Positions 1 through 10,346 of a stretch of DNA of 64,000 nucleotides are shown here, one piece after another (positions within the stretch are counted from its first letter, which is position 1; every line of letters begins with the position of its first letter). The position numbers and the translations under genes were made by a program. The notes under the pieces are model-generated. The model had not been told where the DNA came from. It was given only the letters and a program-made list of their open reading frames with translations, and did not search any database. This stretch comes from Mycolicibacterium hodleri (GTDB lineage: Bacteria > Actinomycetota > Actinomycetes > Mycobacteriales > Mycobacteriaceae): contig NZ_JACKTL010000056.1 in NCBI RefSeq assembly GCF_025822245.1, positions 1 through 64,000 of the forward strand, in the 5' to 3' direction.

Positions 1-426
1 GTACAACACCCGGTGCTCCGGCGAGATGGGCGCCGCCGCGACGTCGACCGCACCGTGGCGCCAGCGGGCGACCGCCGCACCCACGCCGGCCGCGGCACCC
101 GCCGCCGCCAGCGATCCGACCGACAGCGCCGCGACCATCAGCGGTCCGCGGTGCGGCCGCCACTGCCACACCGCCACCGCGGCCGCCACGGCCATCGCGA
201 ACAGCAGCCCGGTCATGACGAAGGCGCCGAGGAACAGCAGATCTGACTCGTCGCCGACGTAGCCGCGCACCCGGTCACCGGACTTGGTCAAGGCGATCAC
301 CAATTGGATCGGCGGTGCGAGCCAGGCCCACGCCAGCCCGAGGAGGACACCGACGCCGACGAGGCTCAGCGCGACCCGGATCGCCGCCCGCCGATGCGAA
401 AGACTGGGTGGCTCAACGGTGTTCAT
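1..426 (-). CDS. DUF2567 membrane protein (3' end outside window)
   Basis: This frame is open from an ATG at 426 to the window edge, so only the N-terminal ~142 residues are seen. It starts MNTVEPPSLSHRRAAIR, followed by a hydrophobic segment at about residues 17-38, a short loop with a GDESD stretch, and two more hydrophobic segments at about 62-85 and 95-118. This layout matches the DUF2567 family; in M. tuberculosis Rv1591 occupies the same place after bioB. The start lies 2 bp after the bsaP stop, so it is the third gene of a bioB-bsaP-DUF2567 operon. The function is unknown. The position suggests, but does not show, a link to biotin. Confidence 0.75.
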   Translation of the reverse strand, partial: MNTVEPPSLSHRRAAIRVALSLVGVGVLLGLAWAWLAPPIQLVIALTKSGDRVRGYVGDESDLLFLGAFVMTGLLFAMAVAAAVAVWQWRPHRGPLMVAALSVGSLAAAGAAAGVGAAVARWRHGAVDVAAAPISPEHRVLY

Positions 427-428
427 GC

Positions 429-629
429 TCAACGTCTCGTCTCCAGGTCCTTCGAGTCCAGCTCGCCGTGTCTCGAACACTTCGCCGACCACCCGTCCGG
501 ACGCACCTGGACGATCATGCGCCGGCCACACTCGGCACAGAACCGCGGGGGCTCGAGCCCCAGGCGTGCGGCGGCCGGCACCGTCCCGCCCTCCGGCTCG
601 CCGGTGTAGACGTTGAACGTGGGCGGCAT
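429..629 (-). CDS. bsaP: Biotin synthase auxiliary protein BsaP
   Basis: This 66-residue protein lies 1 bp after the bioB stop. It carries a CxxC pair (C31, C34: FCAECG) and a second CxxH pair (C51, H54: KCSRHG), as expected for a small metal- or Fe-S-binding protein. Its size, cysteine pattern and position match Rv1590, described as BsaP, a helper that mycobacterial BioB needs for activity, probably by supporting its auxiliary iron-sulfur cluster (knowledge of the family). The protein has no transmembrane segment. The spacing implies co-translation with bioB. Confidence 0.85.
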   Translation of the reverse strand: MPPTFNVYTGEPEGGTVPAAARLGLEPPRFCAECGRRMIVQVRPDGWSAKCSRHGELDSKDLETRR

Positions 630-630
630 G

Positions 631-1650
631 CTAAATCGTCGCGTTGAGAGCCTTGATCGGCATCTGCAGATCGTTGAGCAGCTCGAGATCGGACTCCGCG
701 GGACGACCCAGCGTGGTCAGGTAGTTGCCGACGATGACGGCGTTGATGCCGCCGAGGATGCCCTGCTTGGCGCCGAGGTCGCCGAGGGTGATCTCCCGGC
801 CGCCGGCGAAGCGCAGCATCGTGCGCGGCATCGCCAGCCGGAAGGCGGCGACGGCCCGCAAGGCGTCAGAGGCGGGCAGCACCTCGAGGTCGCCGAACGG
901 GGTGCCGGGACGCGGGTTGAGGAAGTTCAGCGGCACCTCGTGCGGGTTGAGTTCGGCCAAGTTGGCGGCGAACTCCGCGCGCTGCTCCAGCGATTCACCC
1001 ATGCCGAGGATGCCACCGCAGCAGACCTCCATGCCGGCGGCACGGACCATCTCGAGGGTGCCCCAGCGCTCCTCCCAGGTGTGGGTGGTGACGACGTTGG
1101 TGAAGTAGGACCGCGCGGTCTCCAGATTGTGGTTGTAGCGGTGCACGCCCATCTCGGCGAGCCGGTCGACCTGCTCCTGGGTCAGCATGCCCAGCGAGCA
1201 GGCGATCTGGATGTCGACTTCGTTGCGGATGGCCTCGATGCCCGCGGCGACCTGGGCCAGCAGGCGCTCGTCGGGTCCGCGGACCGCGGCGACGATGCAG
1301 AACTCGGTGGCCCCGGACTTCGCGGTCTGCTTGGCCGCCTCCACCAGGCTGGGGATGTCGAGCCACGCGCTGCGGACGGGCGAGGCGAACAGCCCCGACT
1401 GCGAACAGAAGTGGCAGTCCTCGGGGCAGCCACCGGTCTTGAGGCTGATGATGCCCTCGACCTCGACCTCGGGGCCGCACCACTTCATCCGCACGTCGTG
1501 GGCTAGCGCGAGAAGTTCCTCGAGCCGGTCGTCGGGCAGCTGGAGCACCGCCAGCACCTGCTCCTGGGTGAGGCCCTCGCCGCGGTCGAGTACCTGCTCT
1601 CGTGCCAGACCCAACACGTCCGCGCGTACCTCTGAAGCCGACTGCGTCAC
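631..1650 (-). CDS. bioB: Biotin synthase (radical SAM)
   Basis: Biotin synthase converts dethiobiotin to biotin in the cytoplasm. The radical-SAM motif CPEDCHFCSQ (CxxxCxxC) is present, followed by the conserved GGILGMGE, NFLNPRPGTPF and FAGGREITLGDLG blocks. The frame stays open to an ATG at 1671, but I chose the GTG at 1650 (339 aa). It has a strong AGGAGGAG ribosome site at 1657-1664 with 6 nt spacing, and the product then begins MTQ, as the M. tuberculosis protein does (recalled). The gene is divergent from bioQ, with a BioQ-type box at 1677-1689 in the shared promoter. It is followed directly by bsaP. Confidence 0.96.
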   Translation of the reverse strand: MTQSASEVRADVLGLAREQVLDRGEGLTQEQVLAVLQLPDDRLEELLALAHDVRMKWCGPEVEVEGIISLKTGGCPEDCHFCSQSGLFASPVRSAWLDIPSLVEAAKQTAKSGATEFCIVAAVRGPDERLLAQVAAGIEAIRNEVDIQIACSLGMLTQEQVDRLAEMGVHRYNHNLETARSYFTNVVTTHTWEERWGTLEMVRAAGMEVCCGGILGMGESLEQRAEFAANLAELNPHEVPLNFLNPRPGTPFGDLEVLPASDALRAVAAFRLAMPRTMLRFAGGREITLGDLGAKQGILGGINAVIVGNYLTTLGRPAESDLELLNDLQMPIKALNATI

Positions 1651-1676
1651 CCGATACTCCTCCTGCACCATGAACT

Positions 1677-1689
1677 TGAACGGTGTTTA
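1677..1689. promoter_or_regulatory. BioQ operator between bioB and bioQ
   Basis: The sequence TGAAC-GGT-GTTTA is an imperfect palindrome (one mismatch to GTTCA) in the divergent bioB/bioQ promoter. It matches the TGAAC-N3-GTTCA type of site known for actinobacterial BioQ, and a perfect copy lies in front of bioF at 4664. It starts 10 bp before the bioQ GTG, so it could repress both genes. Confidence 0.8.
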
Positions 1690-1699
1690 GGCTACAGGG

Positions 1700-2329
1700 G
1701 TGCACACCGCCCGCCGCCACGCCCGGTCAGATGTGGTCGACAAGGCCGCCCAGCTCCTCGACGAGTACGGAATCGGCGACCTGACGATGCGTCGGCTGGC
1801 CCGCGAACTGGGCGTCACCCCCGGCGCGCTCTACTGGCACTTCGCCGACAAGCAGGCGCTGCTCGGCGCGGTGGCCGACCGGATCCTCGCGTCCACCGCG
1901 ACGCCGTCGAGCGGTCGGTGGGCCGAACGCGTGCACCTCATCTGCACCGGCCTGCGCGACGCGCTGCTGTCGACCACCGACGGCGCCGAGCTGGTCTCGG
2001 CCAGCTTCGCCGCGGGCAAGTCCGAGCAGATGGCCGAGATCCTGGACCGGCTCACGATCGCCGCGGCCGAGGCCGGCATCGACGGCTCGCATGCCGATCT
2101 GGCGGCCCGGTCGGTGCTCTACTACGTCCTGGGCTTCACCGCCGACGAGCAGTCCCGGCTGCAATGGGACGCCGCGGGTGCGCTTGCCGACGGCCAGTCG
2201 GTGATGACGACCGATCCCAACGGCCGCTTCACCTTTGGGCTGCGTCTGCTGGTCGACGGCGTGGCCACGCACGCGTCCGCGTCACGCGACCACGGTGTCG
2301 ACCCTGGCGTCACCGTCCCAGCGCCGTAA
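1700..2329 (+). CDS. bioQ: TetR-family biotin repressor BioQ
   Basis: This 209-residue TetR regulator has an N-terminal helix-turn-helix at about residues 20-50 (LTMRRLARELGVTPGALYWHF) and a TetR_C-type ligand domain. The typical W/F-HFADKQALL segment follows the HTH. It is divergent from bioB, with a BioQ-type palindrome in the gap. BioQ represses bio genes in mycobacteria and corynebacteria, with BirA acting only as biotin ligase (established). Its 3' end overlaps the convergent 2H phosphoesterase gene by 48 bp. I chose the GTG at 1700; the operator is so close that a leaderless transcript is likely. Confidence 0.88.
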   Translation: MHTARRHARSDVVDKAAQLLDEYGIGDLTMRRLARELGVTPGALYWHFADKQALLGAVADRILASTATPSSGRWAERVHLICTGLRDALLSTTDGAELVSASFAAGKSEQMAEILDRLTIAAAEAGIDGSHADLAARSVLYYVLGFTADEQSRLQWDAAGALADGQSVMTTDPNGRFTFGLRLLVDGVATHASASRDHGVDPGVTVPAP

Positions 2330-2800
2330 CCCGGCGAACGTGCCGTCGGCCGTCTCCGCGGAGACGGCCTCCAGGGCCGCCGCGAGGTCGGTCGGCGCCA
2401 ACCGCCGCGCCAACGTCACGTGCGGCGTCCACTGCCCGGGACGGGCGTGCGGAAACGGTCCGGACGGCAGGTGCGGCTCGCAGATCGCGTCGACCGACTC
2501 GTGAAGGTCCAGGAGCCCGCGGTCCGGCACGATCAGGCGGGCCAGGACGACGGATCGGTGCCCGAACACCAGCGGGGCGCCGATCCGGCAGGGCAACGGC
2601 AGCCGCCCGGCCAGCTCCCGCAGGGCCGCGTCGACGGCCGGCTCGATGCGCGCGGCCACGGTAAGCGTCACGTGCGGCCGATTGGTCGGCGAACGGTGGT
2701 GCGCCTGGCTGGGCAGCCCCACTTGCGCGAGCGCGGCCCACTGCCCTCGGATGGCGTCCTCGACCTCCGGGTCGAACAACAGCTCGACGGAGTGCGCCAC
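2282..2800 (-). CDS. 2'-5' RNA ligase / 2H phosphoesterase family protein
   Basis: The protein has 172 residues from the GTG at 2800. Two HxT motifs are present, RPHVTLTVAA (H43) and TPHVTLARRL (H127), the paired catalytic histidines of the LigT/2H phosphoesterase fold. The start is 1 nt after the bioD stop, so it is the last gene of bioF-bioD. M. tuberculosis Rv1571 sits in the same place. Members act on 2'-5' RNA bonds or cyclic phosphates; the substrate here is unknown, and a biotin role is only implied by position. A longer frame reaching 2842 would run into bioD and is less likely. Confidence 0.85.
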   Translation of the reverse strand: MAHSVELLFDPEVEDAIRGQWAALAQVGLPSQAHHRSPTNRPHVTLTVAARIEPAVDAALRELAGRLPLPCRIGAPLVFGHRSVVLARLIVPDRGLLDLHESVDAICEPHLPSGPFPHARPGQWTPHVTLARRLAPTDLAAALEAVSAETADGTFAGLRRWDGDARVDTVVA

Positions 2801-2801
2801 G

Positions 2802-3476
2802 TCAGAGGCTCCGCACCCACTCGGTCGCGAACGCGCCGGCACTCAGCTCGGCGAAGTCCGGCGCCGTCAGCGCGCCCGCGCCGCTCGGCAGTACCGCGCG
2901 GACCGCGGCGATGCGCTCGAGGGCCGTGCGATTGGACGTCTCGACCACCCCTGGCTCCGCCGGCCACGCGCCGACGACCAGGCCGGCGCACGGAACACCC
3001 ACCGCGGCAAGGGCTTCCACGGTGAGAGCGGCATGATTCAGCGTTCCGAGGCCGGCCCGCGCCACGACGAGCACCGTGGCGTCGAGATCGATCGCCAGGT
3101 CGCGCAGCGTCACTCCCCCGTCGCCAAGTTCCACCAGCAGCCCGCCGGCGCCCTCGACGACGACCAGGCGACCGGGACGGACGACTCCGTCCACCAGGTC
3201 GACCAACTCGGCCCTGGTCGGCAACGGCAGGCCCGCCCGCTCCGCCGCGGCGACCGGGGCCAATGGCTCGGGGTAGCGCCACCCCGGGACCAGGACGTCG
3301 ACGCCGGAGAGCCGTCCCACCTCCCTCAGGTCGTCGTCGCCGTCGGCGATCCCCGTCTGGACGGGCTTGCACACCGCGACGTCGAGGCCGGCCAGTCGGG
3401 CGTGGCACGCCAGCGCTGCCGTCGCGACGGTCTTGCCGACGCCGGTGTCGGTGCCGGTGACGACCAGCGTGCTCAT
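2802..3476 (-). CDS. bioD: Dethiobiotin synthetase
   Basis: BioD closes the ureido ring of 7,8-diaminopelargonate with ATP and CO2. The 224-residue protein opens MSTLVVTGTDTGVGKT, the BioD P-loop (residues 8-16). CKPVQTG follows, and VVEGAGGLLVEL is the conserved Mg/ATP segment. The ATG at 3476 overlaps the bioF stop by 4 bp (ATGA), which fixes the start. The longer open frame to 3728 lies wholly inside bioF and is not used. Confidence 0.96.
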   Translation of the reverse strand: MSTLVVTGTDTGVGKTVATAALACHARLAGLDVAVCKPVQTGIADGDDDLREVGRLSGVDVLVPGWRYPEPLAPVAAAERAGLPLPTRAELVDLVDGVVRPGRLVVVEGAGGLLVELGDGGVTLRDLAIDLDATVLVVARAGLGTLNHAALTVEALAAVGVPCAGLVVGAWPAEPGVVETSNRTALERIAAVRAVLPSGAGALTAPDFAELSAGAFATEWVRSL

Positions 3477-4633
3477 CGGCGGGCCCCCGACCGCGACTCG
3501 GTCAGCACGTCGACGAGCACGCGGCACGCCAGGTCGACCTCGTCGGGGGTGAGCGACGCACGCGCGGTCAGCCGCAGGCGTGACGTGCCAACCGGCACCG
3601 ACGGCGGACGGAAGCACCCGACCCGCAGCCCCCGGTCCAGACACGACGTGGCCGCCGCCAGGGCCACCTCGGGCTCGCCCAGCACCACCGACACCACGGC
3701 CGACTCCGGCACGTCGGCCACGCCGCACGCGGCCGCGAGCGTGGCGGCGTGCCGGAGCACCGCACCGGCTCGCCAGGGTTCGTCGACCAGGACCTCAAGT
3801 GCGGCCAGTGCCGCGCCGACCGCCGCCGGCGCGAGGCCGGTGTCGAAGATGAACGGACGCGCGGCGTCGACCAGGTGCGCGCGCACCGCCGCCGGGCCCA
3901 GCACCACGCCGCCCTGGCTGCCGAGCGCCTTCGACAGCGTCGTCGTCACGACGACGTCGGGGGCACCCGCCAGACCCACCTCGGCCACCAGGCCGCGCCC
4001 GCCGTCGCCGCGGATCCCGAGCCCGTGGGCCTCGTCGACGATCAGCAGCGCGCCATGGCGGCGGCACACGTCGTGCAGATCCCGCAGCGGGGCCAGCACA
4101 CCGTCGGCGCTGAACACCGAGTCGGTGACCACCACGGCGCGCTCCTCGGCGCGGTCCCGCAGCGCGGCGTCGACGGCGTCTACGTCCCGATGCGGCGTAA
4201 CCACCACCCGGGCCCGCGACAACCGGCAGGCGTCGACCAGCGACGCATGGGTCAGCGCGTCGGACACCACGACCGAGCCGGGACCGGACAGGGACACCAC
4301 GGCCCCGAGGTTGGCGGTGTAGCCGGAGGAGAAGACCAGGGCGGACTCGGCGCCGACGAACTCCGCCAGCGCGGTCTCGAACCGTTCGTGCAGGGCGGTG
4401 TTTCCGGTGACCAACCGCGAGCCCGTCGACCCGGCGCCCCAGGTCTGCAGGGCCTCCATCCCGCCGTCGACGACGCGGGGATGCCGCGACAACCCGAGGT
4501 AGTCGTTGGAGGCCAGGTCCAGACCGGCGTCCTCGGCCTGACGCACGCGCAGCGACCGCCGCAGACCGGCCGTGCGACGCTGCCGCTCGACGTCGTCGAG
4601 CCAGGCCAGCGGGGAGGTCATCGCACGCGTCAC
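3473..4633 (-). CDS. bioF: 8-amino-7-oxononanoate synthase
   Basis: BioF is a PLP enzyme that condenses pimeloyl thioester with alanine, the first committed ring-assembly step of biotin synthesis. The protein has 386 residues. SNDYLGLS lies near residue 42, VDEAHGLG near 199, and the PLP lysine K235 in TTTLSKALGSQGG. The start is the GTG at 4633, with AAGGA 8 nt upstream. It overlaps bioD by 4 bp. A perfect BioQ-type box at 4664-4676, just upstream and overlapping the end of bioA, suggests bioF-bioD has its own repressible promoter. Confidence 0.96.
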   Translation of the reverse strand: MTRAMTSPLAWLDDVERQRRTAGLRRSLRVRQAEDAGLDLASNDYLGLSRHPRVVDGGMEALQTWGAGSTGSRLVTGNTALHERFETALAEFVGAESALVFSSGYTANLGAVVSLSGPGSVVVSDALTHASLVDACRLSRARVVVTPHRDVDAVDAALRDRAEERAVVVTDSVFSADGVLAPLRDLHDVCRRHGALLIVDEAHGLGIRGDGGRGLVAEVGLAGAPDVVVTTTLSKALGSQGGVVLGPAAVRAHLVDAARPFIFDTGLAPAAVGAALAALEVLVDEPWRAGAVLRHAATLAAACGVADVPESAVVSVVLGEPEVALAAATSCLDRGLRVGCFRPPSVPVGTSRLRLTARASLTPDEVDLACRVLVDVLTESRSGARR

Positions 4634-4663
4634 GTCTGGGATCCTTCCGAACTCACACCCACC

Positions 4664-4676
4664 TGAACGGCGTTCA
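4664..4676. promoter_or_regulatory. BioQ operator in front of bioF-bioD
   Basis: TGAAC-GGC-GTTCA is a perfect 13-bp palindrome 31 bp upstream of the bioF GTG. It overlaps the bioA stop codon (4674-4676). It matches the site between bioB and bioQ. Confidence 0.85.
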
Positions 4677-5966
4677 GGTTAGCGCACGCGCCACGGCCAC
4701 CATCGCCGAGCAGATCGTGGCCACCTCGTCGGGCGTGCAGACGTACGGCGGCATCGCGTAGACCAGATTGCGGAACGGGCGCAGCCAGACGCCGTGCGCC
4801 ACCGCGGCCGCGGTGGCCACCGCCATGTCGACCGGCTCGCGCATCTCGATCACGCCGATCGCGCCGAGCACCCGCACGTCGGCCACCCCGGCCAGTTCGG
4901 CTGCCGGGGCCAGTCCGGCGCGGAGCCCGTCGGAGATCTCGTGCACGCGGGCTCGCCAATCCTGGCTCAGGAGTAACTCCACCGACGCCACCGACACCGC
5001 GCACGCCAGCGCGTTCGCCATGAACGTCGGGCCGTGCATCAGCGCACCCGGTTCGCCCTCGCTGATGGTGGTGGCGACCTCGCGCGTGCACAGCGTCGCC
5101 GCCAACGTGAGGTAGCCCCCGGTCAGCGCCTTGCCGACGCACATCACGTCCGGCCGGACCCCGGCGTGGTCGGCGGCGAACAGCTCGCCCGTCCTGCCGA
5201 ATCCGGTCGCGATCTCGTCGAGGATCAGCAGGACGTCGTGCCGGGTGCAGGCGGCGCGCAGGTCGCGTACGTAGCGCGGATCGTGGAACCGCATGCCTCC
5301 CGCGCCCTGCACGACCGGCTCCACGATCACCGCCGCCACCTCGTCGGCGTGTTCGGCGAGAAGCTCCTCGAAGGCCGCGCTGTAGGCCGGGTCGTACTCT
5401 CCCGGCACCTCGGGCGCGAACACCTGGGCGGTGAGCACGTCGGTCCAGATGGAGTGCATGCCCCCGTCGGGGTCGCACAGGCTCATCGGCGTGAACGTGT
5501 CGCCGTGATATCCGCCACGCCACGTCATCAGCCGGTGCTTGCCCGGCTTGCCCCGACTGCGCTGAAACTGCAGGGCCATCTTCGCGGCCACCTCGACGGC
5601 CACCGAACCCGAATCGCTGAAGAACACCGTGTCCAGTCCGGCGGGGGTGATCTCGACCAACAACTCCGCAAGACGGGCCGCCGGCTCGTGGGTCAGGCCG
5701 CCGAACATGACGTGGTTCATCGTCGCGAGTTGACGGGTGATCGCCTCGTCGAGAACGGGGTGGCCGTGCCCGTGGATCGCTGTCCACCACGAACTCATGG
5801 CGTCGACTACCTCGACGCGTCGGCCGCGGTCGACGAGCGTGAGCGACGCTCCGCGGGCCCCCACTGCGACCAGGGGCGGGGTCGCGTCGGCGGCGATCCG
5901 GCTGTACGGATGCCACACGTGGGCGGCGTCGACGGCGCTGATCTGGTCGGGGGTCAACGACGGCAT
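4674..5966 (-). CDS. bioA: Adenosylmethionine-8-amino-7-oxononanoate aminotransferase
   Basis: BioA transfers an amino group from S-adenosylmethionine to KAPA, giving DAPA. It is a class-III PLP aminotransferase of 430 residues. HVWHPYSRI lies at the N terminus, DAMSSWWTAIHGHGHP and WRGGYHGDT mid-domain, DEIATGFGRTG near 250, and the PLP lysine K279 in CVGKALTGGY. I chose the ATG at 5966, which gives an N terminus like the tuberculosis protein (recalled); an ATG at 6002 would add 12 residues. No BioQ-type box is visible upstream, unlike bioB and bioF. It is divergent from the acyltransferase at 6044. Confidence 0.95.
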   Translation of the reverse strand: MPSLTPDQISAVDAAHVWHPYSRIAADATPPLVAVGARGASLTLVDRGRRVEVVDAMSSWWTAIHGHGHPVLDEAITRQLATMNHVMFGGLTHEPAARLAELLVEITPAGLDTVFFSDSGSVAVEVAAKMALQFQRSRGKPGKHRLMTWRGGYHGDTFTPMSLCDPDGGMHSIWTDVLTAQVFAPEVPGEYDPAYSAAFEELLAEHADEVAAVIVEPVVQGAGGMRFHDPRYVRDLRAACTRHDVLLILDEIATGFGRTGELFAADHAGVRPDVMCVGKALTGGYLTLAATLCTREVATTISEGEPGALMHGPTFMANALACAVSVASVELLLSQDWRARVHEISDGLRAGLAPAAELAGVADVRVLGAIGVIEMREPVDMAVATAAAVAHGVWLRPFRNLVYAMPPYVCTPDEVATICSAMVAVARALT

Positions 5967-6043
5967 GGAACCACCATCCCCCAGGACCTGCGATCCTGAC
6001 AAAACACCGTATCGCCGTCGGTTGGGTAGATTGTCCGACGACC

Positions 6044-8205
6044 ATGTTGACCCTCTCTCCAGCCCGGACGGTGCCCCCCACCGGATCCGGCGCCACCCGG
6101 CGCGCCAACTCGGGCTTCTACCGGTACGACCTCGACGGGCTCCGCGGCATCGCGATCGCGCTCGTCGCGGTGTTCCACATCTGGTTCGGCAGGGTCTCCG
6201 GCGGCGTCGACGTGTTCCTCGCCCTGTCCGGGTTCTTCTTCGGCGGTCGGCTGCTGCGCACCGCGCTGACCCCCGGCTCGTCGCTGTCCCCCGTTCCCGA
6301 GGTCAAGCGACTGATCCGCCGGCTGCTGCCCGCCATGGTGGTGGTGCTGGCCGCCTCCGCCGTGCTGACGATCCTGGTCCAGCCGGAGACCCGTTGGGAG
6401 ACCTTCGCCGACCAGAGCCTCGCCAGCCTCGGCTACTACCAGAACTGGGAGCTGGCCAACACCGCGTCGAACTACCTGCGGGCCGGCGAGGCCGTCAGCC
6501 CGCTGCAGCACCTCTGGTCGATGTCGGTGCAGGGGCAGTTCTACATTGCGTTCCTCGCGTTGGTGTTCGGGTTCGCAGTCGCCTTCCGCACGCTCCTGCG
6601 GTCCTACACCAGGACCGCGCTGATCGTCGTCCTCGCAGCGCTGACGGTCGCGTCGTTCGTCTACGCGATCATCGCCCACGACGCCGACCAGTCGACGGCG
6701 TATTACAACAGCTTCGCCAGGGGTTGGGAACTGTTGCTCGGCGCCCTCGTCGGGGCGCTGGTGCCCTACGTGAAGTGGCCGATGTGGCTGCGCTCGACGA
6801 TCGCCGTCGTCGCCCTCGCCGCGATCCTGTCCTGCGGCGCGTTGATCGACGGCGTCAAGGAGTTCCCGGGACCGTGGGCCCTGGTGCCGGTCGGCGCGAC
6901 GATTCTGTTCATCCTCAGCGGGGCCAACCGGATGGCCGACCCGCACCTGGCTTCGGTCGACGGACGGTTGCCCGCGGTCAGCCGACTGCTCGCCACCAAG
7001 CCGTTCGTGTCGCTCGGGTCGATGGCCTACTCGCTGTACCTGTGGCACTGGCCGCTGCTGATCTTCTGGCTGGCCTACTCGGGCGACACCCACGCCGGCT
7101 TCCTCGACGGCGCGATCGTCCTGCTGGTCTCCGGCCTCCTGGCCTGGCTGACGACCAAGTTCGTCGAGGACCCGCTACGGCTGCGGGCCTCGGCCACCAA
7201 GCCCAAGCAGGCCAGCGTGATTCCGCTGCGCACCCGGCTTCGGCGACCGACCATCGTGCTCGGGTCGATCGTCACCCTTCTCGGGGTGGCGTTGACCGCC
7301 ACGTCGTTCACCTGGCGCGAACACATGACCATCCAGCGCGCCAACGGCAAGGAATTGGCGGGCCTCTCGGCGCGGGACTACCCCGGCGCGCGGGCACTGG
7401 TCAACAACGCCCGGGTGCCCAAGCTGCCGATGCGTCCCACCGTCCTGGAGGCCAAGGACGACCTGCCGATCTCCACCATGCAGGGCTGCATCAGCGACTT
7501 CGGCAACGTCGACGTCATCAACTGCACCTACGGTGACGACAACGCCGCCAGAACCATTGCCGTGGCCGGTGGGTCACACGCCGAACACTGGATCACCGCG
7601 CTGGATCTGCTGGGCCGCATGCACCACTTCAAGGTCGTCACATATCTCAAGATGGGTTGTCCGTTGACCACCGAGGAGAATCCGCTCGTCATGGGCGACA
7701 ACCGGGCCTATCCGAACTGTCGCGAGTGGAATCAGAAGGTGATGCCGAAGCTGATCTCCGATCACCCTGACTTCGTCTTCACCACCTCGACCCGGCCGTG
7801 GAACATCAAGGACGGCGACGTGATGCCCAGCTTCTACCTCGGCATCTGGAAGGAACTGTCCGACGCGGGCATCCCCGTGCTCGCGATGCGCGACACCCCG
7901 TGGCTGGTCAAGGACGGCAAGCCGTTCTTCCCCGCGGACTGCCTCGCCGACGGGGGCGACGCCGTCTCCTGTGGCATCAAGCGATCCGAGGTGCTGTCGG
8001 ACCACAATCCGACCCTCGACTACCTCGCGCAGTTCCCCATGCTCAAGCCGCTCGACATGAGCAACGCGGTGTGCCGTCCGGACTATTGCCGTGCTGTGGA
8101 GGGAAACGTGTTGGTGTATCACGACTCTCACCACATTTCCGCGACGTACATGCGCACCATGACCGCTGAACTCGGCCGTCAGATGGCCCTCGCCACCGGT
8201 TGGTG

Positions 8206-8209
<4 letters not shown>
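6044..8209 (+). CDS. Acyltransferase-3 / SGNH fusion membrane protein (OatA-like)
   Basis: The protein has 721 residues in two parts. Residues ~25-410 are an acyltransferase-3 integral membrane domain with about ten hydrophobic segments; the family histidine H45 is in VFHIWFGR, and SLYLWHWPLL is conserved near the end. After a last membrane segment, residues ~450-720 form an extracytoplasmic SGNH-like domain with an AVAGGSHAEHW Ser block and a C-terminal DSHHIS (DxxH). Such fusions O-acetylate or acylate cell-wall sugars (OatA family). The orthologue is Rv1565c by synteny. The substrate is unknown. The stop overlaps treX by 4 bp, so transport of an acyl group and trehalose synthesis are co-transcribed here. 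Confidence 0.88.
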
Positions 8210-10341
<2,132 letters not shown>

Positions 10342-10346
10342 TCACC

